64,000 nt of DNA, from positions 62,001 to 126,000 of the forward strand of contig JACRQG010000008.1 in NCBI GenBank assembly GCA_016222805.1, written 5' to 3'. Positions 35,070 to 43,706 of this stretch are shown piece after piece. Each line of letters opens with the position of its first letter. Position 1 is the stretch's first letter. The position numbers were made by a program, and so were the translations under genes. The stretch is from Verrucomicrobiota bacterium (GTDB lineage: Bacteria; Verrucomicrobiota; Verrucomicrobiia; Opitutales; Opitutaceae). The notes beneath the pieces are model-generated. The model worked only from the letters and a program-made list of their open reading frames with translations. It had not been told where the DNA came from and did no database searches.

Positions 35070-37991
35070 ATGCGCGCCTTTCCCCTTCCCGCCGCGAACG
35101 ACATTGGTCGGTCCCGCCTCCCTACCGGCGCCGGCCTGGCGATCCTCGCCTCCGTCCTGCTCCTCTCCGCCGGCACCGCGGCCGCCCAGCCCCTGGCGAA
35201 TGATCGCTACACGTTGGAGGTTGCCGAAGGCGGCGCCGTCCGCCTGACCACGAAGGACGCCGGGACGTGGCTCTTTCGCGGAGACTTCGTGGTCCTGTCC
35301 ACGCGAGAGGATCCCAAGCCGGCGATGCGGCCGGGCAACCTGCCGCGAGTCTCCTACAATCTCGTCACCTGGCAGGTTCCGGCGGCGGCAGCCCCCGTCT
35401 CGTCGCCGACCGCGCCCCGCTCTCCTGCCCAGGCTGGAGATGGATTCGATGATCGCATCCTGCGAGGCGACACACAGCAACGAACGGCGGATCTCTTTGC
35501 CGCCGGCGCCATCGCCCACGTGCGGGCCGCCGGGGTCCGACGGCAGGGAGACGCGTTGGAGTTCATCCTCGCCCCGCAGGACGCCTTTGCCCTGACCGCC
35601 CGCCTGACCCTGCCCCCGGGGGACGCCGAGCCCCTCCTGACCTTCCATCTCGCACCGCGCACGTCCGCCTGGTTCTCCGTCGGCTACGTCGGAGCCCCGG
35701 CCTTCCTCCTCGAAGAACTGGCGGAAGTCTGGCAGCCGTTCGTCTGGCAGGAGAAGCGCTTCCCTGGGCAGCCGATCCTCACCCCCGCCTTCGAGTGCTC
35801 GCTCCCGGCCACGCTGGTGCGCCAGGGGAACGCGGGCCTCGGGGTGGTCGTCGACGCGGAGGAGTTCCCCTTCCAGCCGCTGCCGCTGCTCGAGAACAGC
35901 CGTTTCGGCGTCGCCCTGCGCAACGCGGAGGGCAAAGCCCAGCCGATGGTGTTCGCCCCGATGCTGGGCGGCCCGGAATCCCGGCGCGACCGCGGGCAGG
36001 CCTTCACGTTCCGCCTGCGTCTCCACGCCGGCACCGGCGATCTCACGCAGGCGTATGAGGCCGTGGCCCGGCGGCTCTACGGCTTCCGCGACTACCGGCG
36101 GAACGCCATCGCGTCGCTCAACGAGACGCTCGACAACATGATCGACTACGGGATGAGCCGGTACAGCTGGTTCGTCGACGAACTCAAGGGCTGCGCCTAC
36201 TCGACCGACGTGCCGGGCGCGGTGAAGAACGTGTCGTCGCTCAACCCGCTGAACCTCGCGCTGGTGGCGGATGACGAGGAGATCTTCCAGCGGCGGGCGT
36301 ACCCGATCGTCGAGTTCATGCTCTCGCGCGAGAAATTCCTCTTCTGCCTTGATCCGAAGCAGAAGATCCAGAGTCCGTCGCGCCTGCTGAAGGGCCCCTG
36401 CGCGCCGGTGAGCGAGCTGGCCACGCTCTACGGCATCACCCACGGCGCCTCCCCCGTGCTGCGGCGCCTGGCCGAGCGGATGCTCGGCCACAACCGCACC
36501 CTCAATCTCGATGACGTCGCCGAGGGAGCCACGTGGCAGAACCAGCTCGCCGTCTGGCGCGCCACGGGCGATCCCGCCCTCCTGGCCGCCGCGCGCCGCG
36601 GCGCCGACGCCTACCTGGCCCGGCGTGTTGATCAGCCGGCGACCGGCTTCGACGACCCCGGCATGTTTTTCTGGGTCGGTTTCACCCCGAAGTGGATCGA
36701 TCTTTTCCTGCTGCACGAGGCCACTGGTGAGGCCCGCTACCTGGCCGCCGCGCGCCAGGGAGCGCGCCAGTACACGCAATTCACCTGGATGACACCGCGC
36801 ATCCCCGATGAAGAGGTGACCGTCAACCCCGGCGGCCAGGCCCCCGTGTACTGGTACCTCAAGAGCAAAGGCCATAAGCCCATGACCGCGCCGGAGGAGC
36901 GTGTCCCGGCCTGGCGGCTTTCCGAAATCGGCCTCACCCCCGAGTCCTCCGGCACGATGTCCGGCCACCGCGGTATTTTCATGGCCAATTACGCGCCGTG
37001 GATGCTGCGGATCGCCGCCCTGACCGGCGACCGGCTGCTGCACGACGTCGCCCGCTCGGCGGTGGTCGGCCGCTACCGCAATTTCCCGGGTTACCACATC
37101 AACACCGCCCGCACCACGATCTACGAGGGGGCCGACTACCCGTTGCGCGAGCACACCGACCTCAGCGTGAATTCTTTCCACTACAATCACATCTGGCCGC
37201 ACATGAGCCTGCTCCTCGACTTCCTCGTCACGGACGCCTTCGCGCGCTCCGGCGGCCGAATCGACTTCCCCGCGCACTTCATCGAGGGCTACGCCTACCT
37301 GCAGAGCAAGTTCTACGGGGATCGCCCGGGACGGTTCTACGATCGCGCTGACGCCGTGCTCTGGCTGCCGCGCCGCCTGCTCAAGTCCGGCTCGGTCGAG
37401 CTCAACCACCTCGTCGCCCGCGGCCGCCAGGGCCTGTATGTGGCGTTCACCAACCAGTCGCCCGAACCGGTGACCACCGAGGTTGTTTTCAACCCTCAGG
37501 TGCTGCCAGCGGTGGCGGGCCGGACCTACCCCGTGAAAGTGCTCTCGGGCGCCGGTGGTCGCGCTCCGGCGGGTTTGCGCGACGGGCGGATGACGATTTC
37601 CGTGCCGGCGATGGGCCTGACCGCCATCGAGATCGAGGGGCTGGTCGTGACTCCGCGGTTTCAGGATCGCCTGGTCGGTGCGCGCGCCGAGGATGCCTGG
37701 CACACGGACTTCCTCGAGCTGCCGTTCGGCGGGGCGCGCGCGATGATTCTGAACTTCGGACCGGCGGCGACCACGGCGTACGTCTATCTCCAAGCCGACG
37801 ATGCCGCGTTCAAGGAGGTCACGCTCACGCACGGGGCCAGTGGCGCGCCCGCGACGATCCGCGACGCCACGTACCCCTACGAGTTCACGATCCCGCTTCC
37901 GCGTACGGCGCGGGAGTTCCGTTTTGAACTCTCGGGCGTGACCGCGGAGGGAACCGTCGTCCGATCGGAATCGGCCGCGCTGCGAAAATGA
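35070..37991 (+). CDS. Large exported protein of unknown family, paralogue of the PA14-fused protein
   Basis: 973 residues with signal peptide (GLAILASVLLLSAGTAAAQ). It lacks the PA14 domain of its paralogue at 25738-29022 but shares the rest: an N-terminal beta region (about 35-330), a helix-rich centre (about 340-740) and C-terminal beta-sandwich regions. Conserved stretches include ENSRFGVALRNAEGKAQPMV, VARRLYGF, SLNETLDNMIDY, VPAWRLSEIGLTPESSGT, HRGIFMANY, VVGRYRNFPGYH, GADYPLREH, HYNH, DFPAHF and DRPGRFYDR. The architecture resembles polysaccharide lyases and toroid glycosidases, but I recognise no known family signature. The conserved His, Tyr, Glu and Asp residues could form an active site. 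The genome context (GH95, SGNH, sulfatase, TonB receptor) supports a glycan role. Confidence 0.8.
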   Translation: MRAFPLPAANDIGRSRLPTGAGLAILASVLLLSAGTAAAQPLANDRYTLEVAEGGAVRLTTKDAGTWLFRGDFVVLSTREDPKPAMRPGNLPRVSYNLVTWQVPAAAAPVSSPTAPRSPAQAGDGFDDRILRGDTQQRTADLFAAGAIAHVRAAGVRRQGDALEFILAPQDAFALTARLTLPPGDAEPLLTFHLAPRTSAWFSVGYVGAPAFLLEELAEVWQPFVWQEKRFPGQPILTPAFECSLPATLVRQGNAGLGVVVDAEEFPFQPLPLLENSRFGVALRNAEGKAQPMVFAPMLGGPESRRDRGQAFTFRLRLHAGTGDLTQAYEAVARRLYGFRDYRRNAIASLNETLDNMIDYGMSRYSWFVDELKGCAYSTDVPGAVKNVSSLNPLNLALVADDEEIFQRRAYPIVEFMLSREKFLFCLDPKQKIQSPSRLLKGPCAPVSELATLYGITHGASPVLRRLAERMLGHNRTLNLDDVAEGATWQNQLAVWRATGDPALLAAARRGADAYLARRVDQPATGFDDPGMFFWVGFTPKWIDLFLLHEATGEARYLAAARQGARQYTQFTWMTPRIPDEEVTVNPGGQAPVYWYLKSKGHKPMTAPEERVPAWRLSEIGLTPESSGTMSGHRGIFMANYAPWMLRIAALTGDRLLHDVARSAVVGRYRNFPGYHINTARTTIYEGADYPLREHTDLSVNSFHYNHIWPHMSLLLDFLVTDAFARSGGRIDFPAHFIEGYAYLQSKFYGDRPGRFYDRADAVLWLPRRLLKSGSVELNHLVARGRQGLYVAFTNQSPEPVTTEVVFNPQVLPAVAGRTYPVKVLSGAGGRAPAGLRDGRMTISVPAMGLTAIEIEGLVVTPRFQDRLVGARAEDAWHTDFLELPFGGARAMILNFGPAATTAYVYLQADDAAFKEVTLTHGASGAPATIRDATYPYEFTIPLPRTAREFRFELSGVTAEGTVVRSESAALRK

Positions 37992-38222
37992 TCCCTAACC
38001 TGCACCCCGGCTCGAGCCCATCCGGCCAAACTGCGTGCCTGTGGGCGGGGCGACCCCCAGCTGAGCCGGAACGATGCAGTCGAAGTCGACGTGCACCGCA
38101 GCAATGTAGCCGCGACGACCTCGTCGCGGAGCGGGGCGCGGTCGCCCCGCCCACAGGTCACCGTTTCGTCAGTGGACTCCCGCAGGTGCGTCAGCCCGAC
38201 TCCCGCACATTTCTCCCCTCCG
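37992..38222. other. 231-base gap made almost entirely of repeat
   Basis: Holds the 38067-38201 repeat copy and, just left of it, a tgtgggcggggcgacc motif at about 38039-38055. The sulfatase gene begins 22 bases after the repeat, so its ribosome-binding and perhaps promoter sequences adjoin or lie within the repeat. Confidence 0.7.
38067..38201 (+). repeat. Partial copy of the MITE-like element
   Basis: 134 of 135 bases equal 17367-17501 (the one difference is at 38082). The left terminal repeat cggaacgatgcagt is kept. The right terminal repeat is absent: the match ends at cagcccgact, and the following bases are unrelated. Near-identity over 20.7 kb suggests recent movement or gene conversion. 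Confidence 0.85.
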
Positions 38223-39746
38223 ATGAACGCCCGCGTGATCCTCCTCTGCTTCGCCGCACTCGCTGTCGCCGCCACCGTCACCGCCGCTGCACCCACGCCC
38301 CGGACCAACGTCGTCGTCTACATTACCGACGACGAGAGCTGGCTCGAACGCAGCGCCTACGGGTGGTCGAACATCCCCACGCCGCACTTCGACCGCGTCG
38401 CCCGCGAGGGCGTCCTCTTCACCCGCGGCTACACCTCGGCACCATCCTGTGCCCCGTCGCGGGCCAGCCTCCTCACCGGGCGCAACTTCTGGGAGCTCGA
38501 GCAGGGCGCCTTCATCCAAGCCTGGCTGCCCGCGAAGTTCACGACCCTGCCCGATTTGATGGAGGCGGGCGGTTACCTCGCCGGCCACACGGCCAAGGGT
38601 TGGGGCCCGGGTGTCCTTCCCCCGGAGTCCGGCCGCAAACGCAATCCCGCCGGCACGGCCTACAACCGGATCAAGCGCCCGACCAGCGAGGCGGGCATCA
38701 ATCCCATCGATTATGCGGCCAACTTCGCGGCGTTCCTCGACGCCCGCCGGCCCGGTCAGCCGTTCTGGTTCTGGGTGGGCTGCACCGAACCCCACACCCC
38801 CTGCGGCAAGGACAACCACCAGAAGCTCGCCGCAAAGCACGGGCTCGGACTCGAGGCGATCAAGGTGCCGGGCTTCCTGCCCGACACGCCGGGAGTGCGC
38901 CGCAGCCGCGCCGACATGCTCTACGAGGTGTGCCACGCGGATGAGGACCTCGGACGCATCCTCAAGATCCTCGAGGACCGCGGTGAACTGGCGAACACCC
39001 TGCTCATCGTGACCGCCGACAACGGGACGCAGGTCCTCCGCTCCAAGACCAATGTGCACGACTGGGGGGTGCGCGTGCCGCTCGCAATCATGTGGCCCGC
39101 CCGCGTGAAGGGCGGGCGCCGCGTCGACGATTTCGTCAACTTCGCCGATCTCGCCCCGACCATGCTCGAGGCCGCGGGCCTGCCCGTGCCCAAGGAGATG
39201 AGCGGTCGCAGCCTCTTGAACGTCCTTACCTCGGGCGCCAACGGGCGCGTCGATCCCACGCGCGGCTGGACCACCGCCGGCATCGAATGGCACGGCGAGG
39301 ATGAGAACCTCAGCCTCGCGGCGCGGATGATCCGCGACGAGCGCTACCAGTACATCGTCAACTATTCGGCCACCCCGCGTCGCAAGACCGCGCCGGCCCG
39401 CCAGCTGCCGGATTCCGACTACGCGAAAACGGCCGAGAGTGGCGACGAAATCGAACTCGTGACGCGCCACCCGAACCACCCGGCCGTTCGGATGTTCACC
39501 GAACTGTTCGTCAACCCGCGACCCCGCGAGGAACTCTACGATTGCGAAACCGATCCGTGGGAACTGCGGAATCTCGCCGATTCGCCCGCCCACGCGGCGA
39601 TCAAGGCGCGCCTGCGCGCCCAGCTCGAAGCCTACCAGCGCCAGACCAAGGATCCCCGCGCGACCGGCGACATGAAGATCTTCGAGCAGACAAGAAAGTA
39701 CGTCCTCGATCGGAAGTACGGCCCCGGCGGCTACGCGGATCGGTAA
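38223..39746 (+). CDS. Exported sulfatase (S1 family)
   Basis: 507 residues from the ATG at 38223, which starts a signal peptide (VILLCFAALAVAATVTAAA); the open frame further upstream is only the translated repeat. Metal site TNVVVYITDDESW and formylglycine motif CAPSR (Cys76) are intact. Further features are VGCTEPHTPCGKDNH, VTADNGTQVLRSKTNVHDWG with metal ligands and basic residues, and a normal C-terminal domain with PREELYDCETDPWELRNLAD. It removes sulfate from a glycan; the position and sugar are unknown. It is convergent with the TonB receptor gene at 39753, only six bases between stops. Confidence 0.9.
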   Translation: MNARVILLCFAALAVAATVTAAAPTPRTNVVVYITDDESWLERSAYGWSNIPTPHFDRVAREGVLFTRGYTSAPSCAPSRASLLTGRNFWELEQGAFIQAWLPAKFTTLPDLMEAGGYLAGHTAKGWGPGVLPPESGRKRNPAGTAYNRIKRPTSEAGINPIDYAANFAAFLDARRPGQPFWFWVGCTEPHTPCGKDNHQKLAAKHGLGLEAIKVPGFLPDTPGVRRSRADMLYEVCHADEDLGRILKILEDRGELANTLLIVTADNGTQVLRSKTNVHDWGVRVPLAIMWPARVKGGRRVDDFVNFADLAPTMLEAAGLPVPKEMSGRSLLNVLTSGANGRVDPTRGWTTAGIEWHGEDENLSLAARMIRDERYQYIVNYSATPRRKTAPARQLPDSDYAKTAESGDEIELVTRHPNHPAVRMFTELFVNPRPREELYDCETDPWELRNLADSPAHAAIKARLRAQLEAYQRQTKDPRATGDMKIFEQTRKYVLDRKYGPGGYADR

Positions 39747-39752
39747 CGCCGC

Positions 39753-42746
39753 TCAGAACGAGTACGTGGCCCGCACGCTCCAGCCGTGCCGCACCCGCGG
39801 CAGCAGGTAGCGCACGACCTGTCCCGGCGCCGCCGCCGAATACGGAATCAGGTCCTCCTGACGGAAGAGGTTCTCCAGGTTGAGCTGCAGGTCCAGCGTC
39901 TGCCCCCGGCGGACGCGCACGGTCTTTCCGAGCATCGCATTGTAGATCATCGTGCTCCGGCCGAGGATTGGTTCGTTGTTCCTCGCCTCGTCGTAACCGA
40001 TGACCGCCGGGCCCCGGTAATTGGCTCCGCCGCCGACGCGTGCGCCCCGCAGCACCATCGGCGCCCCATCGGTGAAGCGATAGCTGGAAAACAGGTTGAA
40101 CGACTCCCCCACGAACGACAGGGGCGGCTTGCCGGTGCCGCGGTAGACGGTCTCCAGCAGCGACATCACGTAGTCATACGCGTCGTTGATCGTCGCCGGA
40201 TTGAGCACGAAGTCGCGCGACGGCGTCCCGTCGCGTGCCCGCACAAACGTCGCGACCGTGGCGCGGGTGGAGTCGAGCGGGGACAGGTTCCCGTCCCAGG
40301 CCGCCTTGGTTTCCGCCAGAAAGCCCGCCATGCTCGGCGCCATGTCCGTGAAGGTGATTTCCGGTCGCGCGTAGTTGAGGGAGAGGCTCCAGCCCGGCGC
40401 GAGGCGACCGGTGATCTCGATCTCCGATCCGCGACCGTCGGAGGTGACAGTCTCGCGGTATTTCGACAGCCCGACCTGCGTGATCCCCAGCGTGTTCAGG
40501 GTGGCCGGCAGCGGCCGACCCGTGCGCAGCAAGGTGGTGAGCACGTCGTTCAACACCGGGATGCCCTGGCCGCGCACGGTATTGCTCGTCACATCATGGA
40601 ACTGATCGCGCCCGAGGTTCCGGTAGGTGCTGAGGGTGGCGTAGAGCCGGCCGCCGAGGAGATTGAGCCGGACGGCGTAGTCCTTGCCCTCCCCTTTGCT
40701 GGGGACGAGCAGGCGGTCGTAGATGTCGGTGAAGTTGCTCTGTGGAAAGACGCTCTGTGACTGGTTGTAGCTGAAGCCCAGCCACGGCAGCGGCATGACA
40801 ACCGCCCCGAAGGTCTTGGTGGCCCCGGAATAGGCGGCAATCGTGGCGGGATCATACAGGTACGGCCGCGTGATCCAGAGGTTGGTCGAGTTGGGCAGGC
40901 GTTCCCCGCCGAGGGAGGCGTTGTTGTTCTCGATCCGCTCGCGCCGGTAGCCGGCCGTGAGGACGATCTTGTCGCCGGGAAAGCGGCTCTGGGTCGCGAA
41001 CATGAGGCTCTTGCTCACGGTTTGGTTCCAGGGGTACGAGTTGTTCCAGATGAAGCGCGCCTTCATGCCCGGCCCATCCGGCACGGGGTTGGACCAGGGA
41101 TCGAGCGCGCCCCGCTGGCCTCCCGGGCTCCAAAAGTCGAGATAGGTGCGCCGGAAGATGACGTTGGTGGTGGAGTCGATCAGCTGGGAGTTGCCCGGCG
41201 CGAGGTTGTACTCGCCGACGGTGCCGTTGCCGAAGACGTTGTCGTTGTGCTGCCACGAGGCGGCGAGGCTGTGGCGGCCGAACCAGGCGTGCCGCTTCGT
41301 CAGGTCGAGCTCGTAGCCGATGCTGGCGCGGATCGACTCGCTGCGCTGATCGAAAATCTGCTGCGTGACCTGGCTCTGCACATAGGGCAGGCCGACGAAG
41401 GGATTGGCGCGCGCGATGTCGGGCAAAAGGGTGCCGGGGTTCCGGCCGGCCGCGATCGCGGAGTCGCCGTCCGCGTAATAGGCCCCCGGCAGCACGGGGT
41501 TGGGATCGCCCACCGCGTTGGCGGAGGGCTGGGTGAAACCGCGGTAGTAGTTGGTGCGGTTGAAGCCGACCTCGAAATTCACACCGCCGATCCGCTGGTC
41601 GAGGAAGACGGAGTAGATCGTGTAGTGATAGTTGGCATCGCGCCCGGGGCCCGGAAGGTAGGCGTTGGCCGGGATGACCTTGCCGTAGAACGGATCATCG
41701 ACCGTGCCGCCGGAGGGAGCCGCGGCTCCGCTGATTGTTTCCCAGAAGCCGGTGCCCTGCGTTCCCGGCAGGTCCGGCCGCATGTCGGCGCCAGTGGTGG
41801 AGACCCGGAAGGGTTGCGCCCGGATCTGCGGCGCAAAGATCACCTGCACGGTGTTGGTCGAGCGCAGCAAGGCCGGCGCCGGATTGGTTCCCGGCAACAG
41901 CGGATTGCCCGCCCGCGGCGCCCCGCCCATCACCCAGCGGGAATAGCCGAAGTCCGCGTGCGGGAAGTTGCCGCCCATCACCTGGTCCCGCACCAACCGT
42001 TCCACGCCGGCGCGGATCTGCGTATGCTTGAACGGCTGATACGTGCCGGCGACCGCGACCCCCTTCTGCCGCGCCATCTCGAACTCGAACCAGCCCTCGC
42101 GATCCTCCCACAGGGCGTTCGTCCGCAGCGCGAGCTTGTCCCGGATCAGGGGAAAGGCGAAATCCACCTCGCTGCGCTTCCGGGCGAAGTTGCCCACCGT
42201 CATCGTGACCGATTGCCGGCGCCCGTTCAGGTGGGCGCGTTTGGTCGTGAGGTTGAGCGCCCCGCCCGGACGCCCCGCCCCGAAGAGGATGGAGTTGGGA
42301 CCCCGGCTGACATCGGCGCGCTCCACATTGAAGCGATCCGAAGCGAGGATGCCGCGGCCCTCGACCATGTTGGGCAGGTAGTCGCGGGAGATCACCGATT
42401 CGGTGAAGCCGCGGATCGTGGCGCGCACATCAAACGCCTGCTGGACCCCGCCGGCGGGATCGTTGCGCTCGTGCTCCGTGCTCATCGCGAACTTGAGCAT
42501 GTCGAAGACGTTTTCTGCGCCGATGTCGTCGAGGAACTCCTTGGTCAGCACCGAAACCGCCGCCGGGGTGTGGATGAGGCTCGCGTTCATTCGGGTGCCC
42601 GAAAGCGTGTTGGCGGCGCGGTAGCCCTCGTCGCCCTCGGTGGAGACGACGAAGGGCGACAGGCTGACCACCTCGCTTTCCGCCGCCGAAAGGGCGGCGC
42701 CCAGCAGAGAGGAAATCCACAACGCGGAACGAAGGCGGAAGGTCAT
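39753..42746 (-). CDS. TonB-dependent receptor, Opitutaceae type
   Basis: About 997 residues from the ATG at 42746, which gives signal peptide LRSALWISSLLGAALSAAES; the frame is open to 42779. Residues 24-50 carry the signature VVSLSPFVVSTEGDEGYRAA followed by NTLSGTRMNASLIHTP, typical of Opitutaceae receptors. The plug runs to about 170 with VERADVSRGPNSILFGAGRP. A large barrel follows and ends WSVRATYSF with the terminal Phe. The ligand is probably an oligosaccharide released by the sulfatases and GH95 enzymes of this locus. There is no SusD-like partner. Confidence 0.92.
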   Translation of the reverse strand: MTFRLRSALWISSLLGAALSAAESEVVSLSPFVVSTEGDEGYRAANTLSGTRMNASLIHTPAAVSVLTKEFLDDIGAENVFDMLKFAMSTEHERNDPAGGVQQAFDVRATIRGFTESVISRDYLPNMVEGRGILASDRFNVERADVSRGPNSILFGAGRPGGALNLTTKRAHLNGRRQSVTMTVGNFARKRSEVDFAFPLIRDKLALRTNALWEDREGWFEFEMARQKGVAVAGTYQPFKHTQIRAGVERLVRDQVMGGNFPHADFGYSRWVMGGAPRAGNPLLPGTNPAPALLRSTNTVQVIFAPQIRAQPFRVSTTGADMRPDLPGTQGTGFWETISGAAAPSGGTVDDPFYGKVIPANAYLPGPGRDANYHYTIYSVFLDQRIGGVNFEVGFNRTNYYRGFTQPSANAVGDPNPVLPGAYYADGDSAIAAGRNPGTLLPDIARANPFVGLPYVQSQVTQQIFDQRSESIRASIGYELDLTKRHAWFGRHSLAASWQHNDNVFGNGTVGEYNLAPGNSQLIDSTTNVIFRRTYLDFWSPGGQRGALDPWSNPVPDGPGMKARFIWNNSYPWNQTVSKSLMFATQSRFPGDKIVLTAGYRRERIENNNASLGGERLPNSTNLWITRPYLYDPATIAAYSGATKTFGAVVMPLPWLGFSYNQSQSVFPQSNFTDIYDRLLVPSKGEGKDYAVRLNLLGGRLYATLSTYRNLGRDQFHDVTSNTVRGQGIPVLNDVLTTLLRTGRPLPATLNTLGITQVGLSKYRETVTSDGRGSEIEITGRLAPGWSLSLNYARPEITFTDMAPSMAGFLAETKAAWDGNLSPLDSTRATVATFVRARDGTPSRDFVLNPATINDAYDYVMSLLETVYRGTGKPPLSFVGESFNLFSSYRFTDGAPMVLRGARVGGGANYRGPAVIGYDEARNNEPILGRSTMIYNAMLGKTVRVRRGQTLDLQLNLENLFRQEDLIPYSAAAPGQVVRYLLPRVRHGWSVRATYSF

Positions 42747-42887
42747 CGGAAGGGAGGTGTCAGGGAGGAACCGGGGCACCGGTCCCCGGGGGCAGGGAGC
42801 AAGCGGGACTGTCGATAAGTGATGCGGCGCACCGCCACAAGCGAGAGTTCGGCGGCGCCGGTCCGGATCGCCCCTCCCACGGATTGG

Positions 42888-43658
42888 TCAGACGGCGGGC
42901 AAGGTCCGTCGCTCGCGCTCCGCGCAGAGTTCCTCGAACCGCCGTCGCAGCCGCCGTGCGTCCGGCCAGTCGTAATGCGCCGGCACCATCCATCGAGCTC
43001 CCAGGGCGCGGGCCTTGCGCAGGCTCGGCCACACCAGCGCCGGTGCGCTCGTGAAGATCCGCGGGGAGGCCTGGGTTCGCATCAGGAAGCGCGCCCAGGC
43101 ATCCCCGCTGAATAACAGGTCGTGGCGGGCGGAATAGAACCCGCAGTGGCCCAGCGTGTGGCCCGGGAGATGCACCACCCGCAGCCCGCCCCAGAACGGT
43201 AGCAACTCGTCATCCTCAATCGTCCGATCGATCCGCACCGGCCGGTAGCGGGTCACCTGCCGTCCCACCGCCTCCAGTGCACCGCACACGCGGGCCAGGC
43301 CAGCATACGGAAAAGCCCCGTCGAGGTGAGCCTGCTCCGCCGCGTGGGCCAGCACCGGCGCGCCGGTCCACTCGCGCAGCGCCGCCGCATTGCCGGCATG
43401 ATCGAGGTGGCCGTGGGTGAGCACGATCGCGCGGACGTCGCGCGGTCCCGCCCCGAGTTCCGCCAACCGCCTGCGGATCCGGCGGTCGTCCCCAGGGAAG
43501 CCGGTGTCGAGGATCACAATCCCTGCGGCCTCCACCAGCAGATGCGTCCAGCTCATCACGCCCCGCACCGGATGGAGGTCCGAGGGCCACGATCCTGCGT
43601 CGGCTCGATCACTCTGGCGCACGTCCCGCACTGATGCCCGCAGGACCACAAAACGCAC
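42888..43658 (-). CDS. MBL-fold metallo-hydrolase
   Basis: 256 residues if it starts at the GTG at 43658, which has a perfect Shine-Dalgarno AGGAGG (43667-43672) eight bases ahead; the first ATG in frame (43556) lies too far into the fold. The metallo-beta-lactamase motifs are complete: ILDTGFPGDD, THGHLDHAGN (HxHxDH), LPGHTLGHCGFY, LLFSGDAWARF, and a C-terminal AHYDWPDA giving the last His. Members hydrolyse thioesters, lactones, sulfates or phosphates; no specific role can be read. It is divergent from the amidohydrolase gene, with only 48 bases between the starts, so the promoters overlap. Confidence 0.85.
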   Translation of the reverse strand: MRFVVLRASVRDVRQSDRADAGSWPSDLHPVRGVMSWTHLLVEAAGIVILDTGFPGDDRRIRRRLAELGAGPRDVRAIVLTHGHLDHAGNAAALREWTGAPVLAHAAEQAHLDGAFPYAGLARVCGALEAVGRQVTRYRPVRIDRTIEDDELLPFWGGLRVVHLPGHTLGHCGFYSARHDLLFSGDAWARFLMRTQASPRIFTSAPALVWPSLRKARALGARWMVPAHYDWPDARRLRRRFEELCAERERRTLPAV

Positions 43659-43666
43659 GGAAAATT

Positions 43667-43672
43667 CCTCCT
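43667..43672 (-). promoter_or_regulatory. Perfect Shine-Dalgarno that decides a GTG start
   Basis: Reads aggagg on the minus strand (cctcct on the plus strand), with an 8-base spacer to GTG at 43658. Most other genes in the window have weak or no visible Shine-Dalgarno sequences, so this stands out and supports the upstream start of the MBL gene. Confidence 0.7.
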
Positions 43673-43706
43673 GTCCCCCCACCCCTCTTCCCGCCACACT
43701 CGCCGG

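Noticed and set aside
34998-37832. Open frame of 944 residues on the minus strand
   Set aside because: Antisense to the well-supported 35070-37991 protein, which has a signal peptide and a paralogue. No domain is recognised in the antisense product.
39747-39752. Possible terminator between the sulfatase and TonB receptor genes
   Set aside because: Only six bases separate the stops and no hairpin fits there.
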